In this document: piece after piece, positions 8,073 through 16,690 of the stretch
Position numbering within the stretch: position 1 is the first letter of the stretch
Layout of the letters: every line of letters starts with the position of its first letter
From: Oleomonas cavernae
Lineage (GTDB): Bacteria > Pseudomonadota > Alphaproteobacteria > Zavarziniales > Zavarziniaceae
Assembly: GCF_003590945.1 (NCBI RefSeq)
Contig: NZ_QYUK01000011.1
Location: 524,001-588,000 of the forward strand
Direction of reading: 5' to 3'
Length of the DNA stretch: 64,000 nt
Notes under the pieces: generated by a model
What the model saw: the letters and a program-made list of their open reading frames with translations, nothing else
Told to the model about the DNA's origin: nothing
Database searches by the model: none
Made by a program: the position numbers and the translations under genes

Positions 8073-11000
8073 ATGCCAGCTTTCCCGGCCGTCTTCGAAC
8101 TTTCCAGCCTCGACGGCAGCAATGGCACCCGTCTGATTGTCTGGACGACCTACGACAACGGCGGCAGCGGCTCGACCATCGCCGGGGTGGGCGATCTCAA
8201 CGGCGACGGATTCGACGATCTGGCGATCGGCTCGCCCCGAGGGGAGGGGTGGAGCCAGTATGATATCGGCACGGTGACCGATTTTCTGGGCAGCGCAGGC
8301 CCTTTCCCGCTCTTCCAGTACAGCACCCCGGGGCTGGCAGGACGCTATCAGGAAGACTTCGGAAGGCGGATCGAGGGCCTGGGCGATATCAACGGCGACG
8401 GCTTCGCCGATCTGGTCGTCGAGGGAAGCGGCAGCTTCTACTACATCGATGTGGCCGCCGGCGATTACCACTGGGAGTCCAGCCCGCGCTCGTACATCGT
8501 GTTCGGCCACGAGACTTACTGGGCGGTCGAGGCCTCGTCGTCTTTCGCGGGCTTTTCCGCGGCGGGCGACGTGAACGGCGACGGTTTTGACGATGTCGTG
8601 GTCGCGCCGGCTGTTGTGCTTTTCGGCAGCGCCGATGGCTTTCCAACGATCTCAATCCCGCCGACGTCGACACGACGGCCGGCGTCCTGTTGACCGGGAA
8701 CAGCTTCGCCGCCACTGCCGTGGCGGGCGACGTCAACGGTGACGGCATCGGCGATCTGCTGGTGCGGAGCGGGGCGGGCAATGCCTATGTCGTATTCGGC
8801 CGTGCGGATGGCTTCGATGGTGCTGTCGATGTCACCGCGCTGGACGGTACCGGCGGTTTCAAGCTGGATGCGGCAGGCGTCGCCGTATCGAGCGCTGTGG
8901 CTGCCGGCGACGTCAACGGGGACGGGCTGGACGACATCGCCGTCGGCGTGACGACGGGCGGCAGTGCCGGCGTCTACATCGTCTTCGGCCCGTCGGGCGG
9001 CCCGTCGGTGATCGATCCGACCGCGGTCGACGGCAGCAACGGCTTCCGCGTCACGGGCGGCGGTACCACCGGCATCGCGGCGGGCGATATCAATGGCGAT
9101 ACGCTGGGCGACCTGATCATCGGTGACTATTACGTCGTCTTCGGTCGCGCCGGCTCCGTGCCCGCCAGCCTCGACGTCGGCACGCTCGATGGCAACAACG
9201 GGTTCCGGCTCGGCGGCACGGGCTTTGATACCGACGGCTGGAACATCCACGCCGCCGGCGACCTCAATGGCGACGGCTTCGATGACCTGGCCATCGGCAC
9301 GCCCGATGCCGCCAGCCCCTATGATCCGGACTATCTCACCGGCGCCACTCATGTCGTCTTCGGCCATGCGGGCGACGCCCAGGACTGGCTGGGCACGGCG
9401 GCGGACGAGTTCCATGTCGGCAGCGCGCTTGCGGACATCCTGAACGGCGCGGGCGGCAAGGACCACCTCGAGGGGGTGGGTGGCGACGACCTGCTGATCG
9501 GCGGTGCCGGCGGCGATGTCCTCGACGGCGGCGATGGCAACGACACGGTCAGCTTCGGTGCCAACGCCAACAGTGCCACGGTCGATCTGCTGGCCGGAAC
9601 CTCCACCGGTCACACCCTCGGCAACGATACGCTCATCAGCATCGAGAACATCATCGGCGGGGCTGGGGCCGACGACCTCAGCGGCAACGACGGCGGCAAT
9701 CGCATCGATGGCGGCCTGGGCACCGACCACATGGCGGGCCGTGCGGGCGACGATATCTATGTCGTGGATAATGCCGGCGATACGGTGGTCGAGACGCGGA
9801 ACGCCGGCCATGACGCGGTGCTGGTGTCGCTCCTCGGCTTTGTCCTTGGCGCCGACGTGGAGGATCTCAGCTTCACCGGCACGGGCGATTTCGCGGCCAC
9901 CGGCAATACGCTCGCCAATGTCATTGCGGGCGGGGATGGGGACGACCGGCTCAACGGCGGGCGCGGTGCCGATACCTTGCGAGGCGGCCTGGGCGACGAT
10001 ACCTACGTCGTCGACCATGCGGGCGATATCGTCGACGAAGCCGCGGGGGCCGGCTTCGACACGGTGGAGACCACGTTCAACTACACCCTGGGCACGCAGG
10101 TCGAGGGGCTGCTGCTGCGCGGCACGGCGGCGCTGTCGGGAACCGGCAATGCGCTCGCCAATACGCTGGCCGGCAATGGCGCCGCCAACAACCTGTTCGG
10201 CCTCGGGGCGACGACACGCTGCTGGGCAAGGCCGGCGCGGACAAGTTGCTGGGCGCCGACGGGGCGGACCTGCTGGATGGCGGCACCGGCGATGACAGTC
10301 TCCGCGGTGGCCTGGGCAACGACATCTACATCGTCGATGCGGTGGGCGATATCGCCAGCGAAGCCAACGGCGGCGGCGTCGACGAGGTGCGAACCTCGGT
10401 TTCTTTCACCCTGGGCTCTGGGCTCGAAAAGCTGACGATCACTTCGGGCCAGGCGGTGGACGGCACGGGCAATACCCTGGCCAACACGCTGACCGGGGGC
10501 ACCGGGGCCAATGTGCTGTCGGGCCTTGGCGGTGACGACCTGCTGATCGGCGGCAAGGGCAACGACACGCTGGATGGCGGCACCGGCATCGATGCCATGC
10601 GGGGCGGGCTTGGCAACGACACCTATGTGGTCGACCGTTTCACTGACGTGATCGACGAGAGCGACGGCGGCGGCAATGATACGATCATTCTGACCGCGGC
10701 AGGCGCTTTCACCCTGCCCGACACGATCGAGAACATCATCCTGGCCAATGCGCCCTTCGGCTGGGCGATCGGCAACGACCTGAACAACGAGATGATCGGC
10801 ACCACGGGCGTCGATATTTTCGAGGGTCGGGGTGGCGCCGATATCCTGACCGGCAATCCGGTCGCCGGCAGCGGCAGCAGCGACATTTTCGTCTACGGCG
10901 CGCTCGGCTTCGGCAAGGATACGATCACCGACTTCAAGGCGGGCGAGTATCTGTACGATGTCCTCGAGTTCGACACCGACATCTTCGCCGATTTCGCCGA

Positions 11001-11124
11001 TGCGATGGCTCATGCCACGCAAGCGAACGCCGATGTCGTGATCGCCTATGACGGCCTGAATAAGATCACCCTGCAGAACGTCATCCTGGCCGACCTTGTC
11101 GTCGCGAACTTCGACTTCGTCTGA
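8073..11124 (+). CDS. Large FG-GAP / RTX calcium-binding repeat protein (two frameshifts)
   Basis: Reads as about 1017 residues if two single-base losses are restored, near 8645 and in the G run at 10205-10208. The N-terminal half has about seven FG-GAP (integrin-type) repeats with Ca-binding loops such as GDLNGDGFDDLAIGSP. The C-terminal half has RTX nonapeptides (GGDDLLIGGAGGDVLDGGDG) inside longer repeats of the form GGLGNDTYVVD...ENL...GTGNTLANTL. The end (KDTITDFKAGE...VVANFDFV) resembles type I secretion C-termini. It is probably exported to the surface. No secretion ABC transporter is nearby. Start chosen at 8073 (MPAFPAVFELSSLDGSNG). It may be a true pseudogene if the frameshifts are real. 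Confidence 0.8.
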
Positions 11125-11141
11125 CCGGCTGCCGCATCAGC

Positions 11142-11167
11142 CCACGAACTGATCGCGGCTATAGCCC
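11142..11167 (-). repeat. Second copy of the serB 3'-end repeat (26 bp, exact)
   Basis: Identical over 26 bases to 7904-7929 and similar to the end of intact serB at about 13232. Encodes GYSRDQFVG on the minus strand. With the 7904 copy it forms direct repeats bracketing the FG-GAP/RTX gene. Confidence 0.75.
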
Positions 11168-11248
11168 GGCCTCGGCGGGGGCCATCGCCCAAGCCTTTTT
11201 GACCCCGCGGTCTTTTGCCATTGACCGCGGGGATATTCAGGTCTAGTT

Positions 11249-11266
11249 ATCAAACAAACGTTTGAT
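11249..11266. promoter_or_regulatory. Probable TetR operator
   Basis: ATCAAAC-AAAC-GTTTGAT inverted repeat with an inner perfect CAAACGTTTG, 10 bp before the TetR start. AAACAAACGTTTG-like sites are common TetR-family operators. Confidence 0.55.
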
Positions 11267-11276
11267 TGGGAATTGA

Positions 11277-11933
11277 ATGGCAAGAAAAGCCGGCCCCCTT
11301 CCTTCCGACCGCCGGGGTGAAATCCTGCAGGCGGCGCTGCATCTCTTTGCCGAGCGCGGCTTCGATGGGACGTCCGTCCGGGATATCGCCCGGGCGGTGG
11401 GCCTGAACGAGGGCACGCTCTATCACTACTTCCCCGGCAAGGAGGCGATCTTCGCGGCGATCCTGGCCGAACGGGGGTATGGCGCTGCGCAGGTGGACCT
11501 CGACCTGGGGCCGGGTCCGCGGTCCCTGGCCGAGATGCTGGGCCAGGTCGGGCGGCATTTCTTGCAGGCCCTGCGGGAGAACGCCCCCCTGACCGCTGTG
11601 CTCCTGCGGGAGTCGATCCGCCATCCGCCGGCGCTGTCGGAACCGGGCAAGGGTTTGCAGGCGCTGATCGAGAGCCGGGCACGGCGGCTCGCCCGCCTGT
11701 TCGCCCAGGGAGCGCCGCCGGCATCGCGACCCGTCACACCGGACTTCGCCGCCGGGCAATTCTTCGGCTCGCTCGCCACTTTCTGGATCGCCGAGACCTT
11801 CATCGCCGGCCACACCGTCTCGGTCGACGAGGCGGAAGCTCATCTGCGCCAGTTGGTCGCCGCGACCCTGGCCGCGCTGGGCGAGGGGCCAAACGCCATG
11901 CGCAACAACGACAACGAGGAGGAAACCCCATGA
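11277..11933 (+). CDS. TetR/AcrR-family transcriptional regulator
   Basis: 218 residues. The helix-turn-helix is textbook: ILQAALHLFAERGFDGTSVR, then DIARAVGLNEGTLYHYFPGK. The C-terminal part resembles TetR_C domains of AcrR-type regulators. Its stop overlaps the start of the hydrolase gene by 4 bases, so the two are an operon, presumably self-repressed through the palindrome at 11249-11266. Confidence 0.88.
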   Translation: MARKAGPLPSDRRGEILQAALHLFAERGFDGTSVRDIARAVGLNEGTLYHYFPGKEAIFAAILAERGYGAAQVDLDLGPGPRSLAEMLGQVGRHFLQALRENAPLTAVLLRESIRHPPALSEPGKGLQALIESRARRLARLFAQGAPPASRPVTPDFAAGQFFGSLATFWIAETFIAGHTVSVDEAEAHLRQLVAATLAALGEGPNAMRNNDNEEETP

Positions 11934-13216
11934 CACGCAGACGCAAGATCCTGATCGGCCTGGCCGGTGTGCTGGCGCTGGGCGCCGGCTGGTACCTGAC
12001 GCGACCGGCCGATATCGGCCAAGGCCGCTTCTTCGCCGACCAGACCTACCACTTCCAGACCCTGCGGGCCTTGAGCGACATTCCGTTCGACGGGGCGGAT
12101 ACCGCGGAAGTCCTGGAAACGGTGAAGCACATCACGGCGGGCGACGCCGATAGCTGGTTCGCCGCCTGGGAGCACACCGGCGACCGGGTCGCCGCCATGG
12201 GCCGGGCAACCCGCGACCCGGTCAGCCGCGGCCGTGCCTTGCTGCGCGCCCACAACTACTACCGGACGGCGGAATTCCTGCTAGCCCCCGATGACCCGCG
12301 CCGCCCGCCGTCCTGGAAGAAGAACGTCGACGCCTTCTACGAAGGGATCGATACCCTTGGCGTCACCTACGAGCGGATCAAGGCACCCTACGGCGACAAG
12401 CACCTGAACGCCCTTTACTTCCCGGGCCCGGCGGGGGCCGAGCAGCGGCCCCTGATCGTGATCGGCGGCGGTTACGACTCGACCCTCGAGGAGCTTTATT
12501 TCATGCTGGCCGCCGCGGCCTACGAGCGCGGCTATTCGGTGCTTGCCTACGAGGGGCCGGGGCAGGGATCGGTCCTGCGCGATCAGGGCCTCGTCTTCAC
12601 CCATGAATGGGAAAAGCCGACCGGCGCCGTGATCGACGCCTTCCTCGCCGCCCATCCCCGGCCGCCCAAGATGGTGTTGGTCGGCGTGAGCCTGGGCGGC
12701 TATCTGGCGCCGCGCGCCGCCGCCTTCGACGACCGCTTCGACGGCGTCGTGGCCTTCGACGTCTTCTTTGATGTGGGTGTGACGGCCCGTGCCAAGCTGC
12801 CGGGCTTTGCCCAGTGGTTGCGCCGCAACGGTTTCGACGGACCGGTCGAAGCGCTGATCGACCTGAAGACGACGATGAACCCCGGCTTCAAATGGGCCGT
12901 GGAAAACGGGATGTGGGTGCTCGGCACCAAAGGGCCGCTGGAGACCCTCGACGCTTTTGCCGCCTATACGCTGGAACCCGTCGCATCGCGGATCAAGGCG
13001 GATGTCCTGATCCTGGCCGGGGCCGACGATCACTTCGTGCCCGTCGCGCAGGTCGGGCAGTTCGAGAAGGCGCTCACCCAGGCCCGCAGCGTCACCAGCG
13101 TGATCTACGACCGGGACTCGGGCGGGGCGGAGCATTGCCAACTCGGCGCCCAAACGCTCTGGCACGCGACCTTCTTCGACTGGCTGCTGCAGAAGTTCCC
13201 CGTGGTCGCGAGCTGA
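11930..13216 (+). CDS. Membrane-anchored alpha/beta hydrolase
   Basis: 428 residues. An N-terminal signal-anchor (ILIGLAGVLALGAGWYL) is followed by a helical cap and an alpha/beta-hydrolase core. Likely triad: Ser254 in GVSLGG, Asp366/367 in AGADDHF and His402 in GGAEHCQ. Resembles the FrsA/dipeptidyl-peptidase-like esterase group; substrate unknown. GGAGG precedes the ATG. TetR-hydrolase operons often deal with a toxic ester or lipid ligand (inference). It lies inside the foreign block next to serB. Confidence 0.8.
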   Translation: MTRRRKILIGLAGVLALGAGWYLTRPADIGQGRFFADQTYHFQTLRALSDIPFDGADTAEVLETVKHITAGDADSWFAAWEHTGDRVAAMGRATRDPVSRGRALLRAHNYYRTAEFLLAPDDPRRPPSWKKNVDAFYEGIDTLGVTYERIKAPYGDKHLNALYFPGPAGAEQRPLIVIGGGYDSTLEELYFMLAAAAYERGYSVLAYEGPGQGSVLRDQGLVFTHEWEKPTGAVIDAFLAAHPRPPKMVLVGVSLGGYLAPRAAAFDDRFDGVVAFDVFFDVGVTARAKLPGFAQWLRRNGFDGPVEALIDLKTTMNPGFKWAVENGMWVLGTKGPLETLDAFAAYTLEPVASRIKADVLILAGADDHFVPVAQVGQFEKALTQARSVTSVIYDRDSGGAEHCQLGAQTLWHATFFDWLLQKFPVVAS

Positions 13217-13229
13217 CCGCGGGGGAGGC

Positions 13230-14129
13230 CTAGTCCACGAACTGGTCGCGGCGGTAGCCCTGGAAAAACAGCAGGGCGGTCAGGTCACCGTGGTTGACGC
13301 GGGCACGGGCCGCCGCCGCGACCTTGGGCTTGGCGTGAAAGGCGACGCCCAGGCCCGCGGCCTCGATCATCGGCAGGTCGTTGGCGCCGTCGCCCACCGC
13401 GAGCGTCTCCTGCGGTGACAGGTTCAGCCGGGCGGTCAGGGCCTGGAGCGATTCAAGCTTGGCGGCGGCCCCCACGATCGGCGGCACCACCTTGCCGGTC
13501 AGGCCGCCGCCTGCCACCTCCAGCACATTGGCGCGGTTCTCGTCGAAACCCAGGTGGGCGGCGACGCGGCCGGTGAAGAAGGTGAAACCGCCGGAGACCA
13601 GGGCGCAGTAGGCGCCATGGGCGCGCATCGTCTGTACCAATTGCCGGGCACCGGCGGTGAAGCGTACCCGCTCGTCATAACAGGTCTGGAGGGTCGCTTC
13701 CGGTAGGCCGGCGAGCTTGCCCACCCGCTCGCGCAGGGCGGTTTCGAAATCCAGTTCGCCCCGCATCGCCCGTTCGGTCACGGCCGAGATTTCCGCCTTC
13801 AGGCCGGCGAAATCGGCCAGTTCGTCGATGCATTCGACCGTGATCATGGTCGAGTCCATGTCGGCGATCAGCAGGCGCTTGGCCCGGTCGTCCACGGCCT
13901 GGGCCAGCCGGTCGACGGCGAGGCCGGCCAGCGAGATGTCGGTGATGCCTTCCGCCGCCGCAAATCCCAGGCCGTCGAACTGGATATCCGCCGCTTCGCC
14001 CGGCGACAGCCACTGCGGCTCGTCGACCTGCGCGCCGGCATGTTCCAGGGCCAGGGCAAGATCGGCAAGCGCCTGGGGGTGGAGCAGGGCGGCGGCGGGG
14101 TTGCCGATCACGGTCAGGACGTTGGTCAT
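13230..14129 (-). CDS. serB: Phosphoserine phosphatase
   Basis: Last step of serine synthesis (O-phosphoserine to serine), HAD superfamily, 299 residues. Motif I DMDST with nucleophile Asp90, the motif II region LVSGGFTFF (178-186) and motif IV GDGANDLPM (246-254) are intact. The N-terminal about 85 residues form the ACT-like regulatory part. Start placed at 14129 (MTNVLTVIGNPAAALLHP); the upstream extension runs into the miaA fragment. The presence of terminal fragments of a different serB allele on both sides suggests that this copy was acquired with the surrounding block. Confidence 0.95.
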   Translation of the reverse strand: MTNVLTVIGNPAAALLHPQALADLALALEHAGAQVDEPQWLSPGEAADIQFDGLGFAAAEGITDISLAGLAVDRLAQAVDDRAKRLLIADMDSTMITVECIDELADFAGLKAEISAVTERAMRGELDFETALRERVGKLAGLPEATLQTCYDERVRFTAGARQLVQTMRAHGAYCALVSGGFTFFTGRVAAHLGFDENRANVLEVAGGGLTGKVVPPIVGAAAKLESLQALTARLNLSPQETLAVGDGANDLPMIEAAGLGVAFHAKPKVAAAARARVNHGDLTALLFFQGYRRDQFVD

Positions 14130-14147
14130 CGCGGGGACTTGCTGCTC

Positions 14148-14205
14148 GGAGGATTTTCGTGGGCGCCACCGTACCGATCGCCCGCCCGACCGCAAGCGGC
14201 AAGTC
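14148..14205 (+). pseudogene. 58-bp fragment of the 5' end of miaA
   Basis: Matches 15639-15696 (ribosome site GGAGG, GTG start and P-loop codons of the real miaA) at 54 of 58 positions. Encodes VGATVPIARPTASGKS. It sits divergently just upstream of serB, where miaA itself is normally found, with the CFA synthase gene now separating it from the complete miaA. Confidence 0.85.
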
Positions 14206-14213
14206 GGCGCGGG

Positions 14214-15467
14214 CTAGAAGCGCACCGGTGCCAGCGGCGGGCGCCCCGCCTCGAAGGCCTTCAGCTTAGCCTCCGCCTCGGCGATATAGTCGCGGGCAAA
14301 GGGGACGGCATCCTGGTGGCGGGCCAGTTGCAACTGGACGACCGGCAGCCGGTCGTGGCGGAAGCTGGCTTCGCTGGCGGCGAGATAGAATTCCCACATG
14401 CGGCAGAAACGCTCGTCATAGAGGCGCACCGCCTCGTCCCGGCGCGCCATGAAACGTTCGCGCCAGGCGCGCAGCGTCCAGGCGTAGTGCATCGGCCAGA
14501 TTTCGATGTCCTTGACCAGCATCCCGGCCTTCTCCACCGCCGGCAGCACTTCGGACAGCGCCGGCATATAGCCGCCCGGGAAAATGTATTTCTCGATCCA
14601 GGGACTGACAGCATAGGCCGGCTTCACCCGGCCTATGTAGTGCAGCACCATGACGCCTTCCTTGGTCAGGACCTTCGCCATCTTGCCGAAGAACTTGTCG
14701 TAGTTGGCGATGCCGACATGTTCGAACATGCCGACCGAGACGATGCGGTCATAGCTGCCGTCGAGATCGAGGTAGTCGGTCAGCGCGAAGCGCACGCGGT
14801 CGGCCAGCCCACGCTCGGCGACGCGGGCGCGCGAAACCGCCAGTTGCTCCTCGCTCAGCGTGATGCCGGTGACGTCGACGCCTGAACTCTCGGCCAGGTA
14901 CAGGCCCAGCCCGCCCCAGCCGGAGCCGACGTCCAGCACCCGCTGTCCTGGTTGGAGCAGAAGCTTGGCCGTGATGTGGCGCTTCTTGGCAAGCTGCGCC
15001 TCGTCGAGGCTGATGCCGCGCGGCTCGAAATAGGCGCAGGAATACTGCCAGTCGTGATCGAGGAAGAGGTCGAACAGCCGGGCATCGAGATCGTAGTGAT
15101 GGGCGACGTTGCGCCGGTTGCGATTGAGCGGCAGGCGGGCGTTCACCTGATAGGCAACCAGCCGTAGCAGGGCCTTCGCCTTCAGCATCGGGGTCGCCGC
15201 GTTGCGCACGCCGTTGCGCTTGAGCAGCGACAGCAGGTCGAAGATATTGCCCGCCTCGACCAGCAGGCGCCCCTCCATATACATCTCGCCCAGCTTCAGC
15301 GCCGGGTCGGCGGCAATCGCCCGGCCGGCGGCCGCATCGACGAGTCTCAAACAGATCGGCTCGCCCTGGCCGTCGCCGAAACGCTCCCTCTTTCCCGTCG
15401 CATCGACGAGATCGAGGTTTCCCGTCGCGATCAGCCGGCGCAGCATCGCCGCGAACGCCGCACTCAC
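14214..15467 (-). CDS. cfa: Cyclopropane-fatty-acyl-phospholipid synthase (copy 1)
   Basis: About 417 residues. Adds a methylene group from S-adenosylmethionine to unsaturated acyl chains of membrane phospholipids. Seen: HHYDLDARLFDLFLD, the SAM motif VLDVGSGWGG, GITLSEEQLAVSRA, MFEHVGIANY and the conserved IFPGGYMPAL. The start is uncertain: GTG at 15467 or ATG at 15446. It is inserted between a miaA fragment and a serB 5' fragment, so it was probably acquired. The second CFA synthase at 51882 is clearly different. Confidence 0.9.
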   Translation of the reverse strand: MSAAFAAMLRRLIATGNLDLVDATGKRERFGDGQGEPICLRLVDAAAGRAIAADPALKLGEMYMEGRLLVEAGNIFDLLSLLKRNGVRNAATPMLKAKALLRLVAYQVNARLPLNRNRRNVAHHYDLDARLFDLFLDHDWQYSCAYFEPRGISLDEAQLAKKRHITAKLLLQPGQRVLDVGSGWGGLGLYLAESSGVDVTGITLSEEQLAVSRARVAERGLADRVRFALTDYLDLDGSYDRIVSVGMFEHVGIANYDKFFGKMAKVLTKEGVMVLHYIGRVKPAYAVSPWIEKYIFPGGYMPALSEVLPAVEKAGMLVKDIEIWPMHYAWTLRAWRERFMARRDEAVRLYDERFCRMWEFYLAASEASFRHDRLPVVQLQLARHQDAVPFARDYIAEAEAKLKAFEAGRPPLAPVRF

Positions 15468-15586
15468 ATCGCACCGGCCTTGGCCGGTAACGGCGCCTTG
15501 ATGTTCATAATCCTGTGCCGCTCGCCCCCGCAAGCGCCCCCCGACGACCACCGGCCAAGGTCCGCCAAAGCCGGGTCACAGTCAAT

Positions 15587-15622
15587 CGGCGGGGTTGCCG
15601 AGCACCACCGGGCGTGGTTCAT
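15587..15622 (-). pseudogene. Remnant of the 5' end of the second serB allele
   Basis: From the ATG at 15622 leftwards, restoring one lost base gives MNHALVVLGNPAD, aligned with the intact SerB N-terminus MTNVLTVIGNPAA. It is divergent from the complete miaA, the usual serB position. With the 3' remnant at 7904-7951 it marks the two ends of a serB gene whose middle has been replaced. Confidence 0.65.
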
Positions 15623-15649
15623 CGCGGCTACTGGTTCTGGAGGATTTTC

Positions 15650-16573
15650 GTGGGCGTCACCGTTCTGATCGCCGGCCCGACCGCAAGCGGCAAGTCAGGG
15701 ATCGCGCTGGACCTGGCCGAGCGCCTGGGCGGCACCGTGATCAACGCGGATTCGATGCAGGTCTATTCAGGCCTGCACATCATCACCGCCCGCCCCGATG
15801 CGGCAGCGCAGGCGCGCGCGCGCCATCGCCTCTACGGCGTGCTGCCGCCCGACGATCCCTGTTCGGCGGCACGCTGGGCAATGCTGGCGCAAGGCGAAAT
15901 CAAGGCCGCCCATGCAGCCGGGCAGGTGGCGATCGTGGTCGGTGGCACCGGGCTCTATTTCCATGCCCTGACCGATGGCCTGGCCGATATCCCGCAAATT
16001 CCGCCCAAGATCCGTGGCGACCTGATGGCCTGGCTGGCCAGGGACGGGGCGCCGGCCCTGCATGCCGAACTGGCGCGCCTCGACCCTGACCTGGCGGCGC
16101 GGCTGGAGCCGGGCGACGGCCAGCGCATCCTGCGCGGGCTGGAAGTGATCCAGGGCACCGGCCGGCCGCTCTCGGCCTGGCAGGCCGATCCGACGACGGC
16201 GCCGCCCGCCGACCTCGGCACGGTCGTCCGTTTGGTGGTGGCGCCCGAGCGCGCAACCCTGCTACCCAGAATTCGCAGCCGGCTGGAGATCATGGCGCGG
16301 ACCGGGGCGGTGGAGGAGGCGCAGGCCTTCATGGCCCTGGACCTCGACCCCACCCTGCCGGCGAGCAAGGCGATCGGGCTCAAAGCCTTTGCCGCCCTGG
16401 GTTCCGGCCAGATCGACCTGGCCACCGCGCTGGAGCGGGCCGAGATCGAAACGCGGCAGTATGCCAAGCGCCAGATGACCTGGGTGCGGGGCCGGATGGG
16501 CGATTGGCCGCCGTGGGGCGCGCAAGAAACGGTAAGAATTTTTGCCGAGCTTGAACAAAAAATGCGCCAATGA
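15650..16573 (+). CDS. miaA: tRNA dimethylallyltransferase
   Basis: Transfers dimethylallyl to A37 of tRNAs reading UNN codons. 307 residues from the GTG at 15650, which has GGAGG seven bases before it. P-loop GPTASGKS, then NADSMQVYSGLHIITARP and GGTGLYFHAL are family blocks, followed by the helical swinging domain. The C-terminal KRQMTWVRGR is the usual RQxTWxR signature. Confidence 0.96.
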   Translation: MGVTVLIAGPTASGKSGIALDLAERLGGTVINADSMQVYSGLHIITARPDAAAQARARHRLYGVLPPDDPCSAARWAMLAQGEIKAAHAAGQVAIVVGGTGLYFHALTDGLADIPQIPPKIRGDLMAWLARDGAPALHAELARLDPDLAARLEPGDGQRILRGLEVIQGTGRPLSAWQADPTTAPPADLGTVVRLVVAPERATLLPRIRSRLEIMARTGAVEEAQAFMALDLDPTLPASKAIGLKAFAALGSGQIDLATALERAEIETRQYAKRQMTWVRGRMGDWPPWGAQETVRIFAELEQKMRQ

Positions 16574-16602
16574 GGGTTGACGGCGCAATCTTGAACGATT
16601 AG
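16570..16602 (+). other. Possible ilv leader peptide (speculative)
   Basis: A 10-codon reading frame MRVDGAILND begins inside the miaA stop and ends 11 bp before a terminator-like hairpin upstream of ilvB. It contains one Val, one Ile and one Leu codon, fewer than classical ilv leaders. A TTGACG-17-TAGGTT promoter-like pair overlaps it. Confidence 0.2.
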
Positions 16603-16612
16603 GTTGCCGGCT

Positions 16613-16645
16613 CCGCGCCCCCCGTTGGCGCGGTTTTCTATTGTT
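16613..16645 (+). terminator. Intrinsic terminator or attenuator before ilvB
   Basis: Stem CCGCGCC/GGCGCGG (16613-16619, 16627-16633) followed by TTTTCTATTGTT. It either ends miaA transcription or attenuates the ilv genes. Confidence 0.6.
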
Positions 16646-16690
16646 GTCGGTCGCCCCTCGTCGGCGCGGCCCGGATACAGGGTGAGTGTG

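Noticed and set aside
8516-11022. Long minus-strand frames opposite the FG-GAP/RTX gene
   Set aside because: They are shadows of the repeats; the plus strand carries Ca-binding motifs in register.
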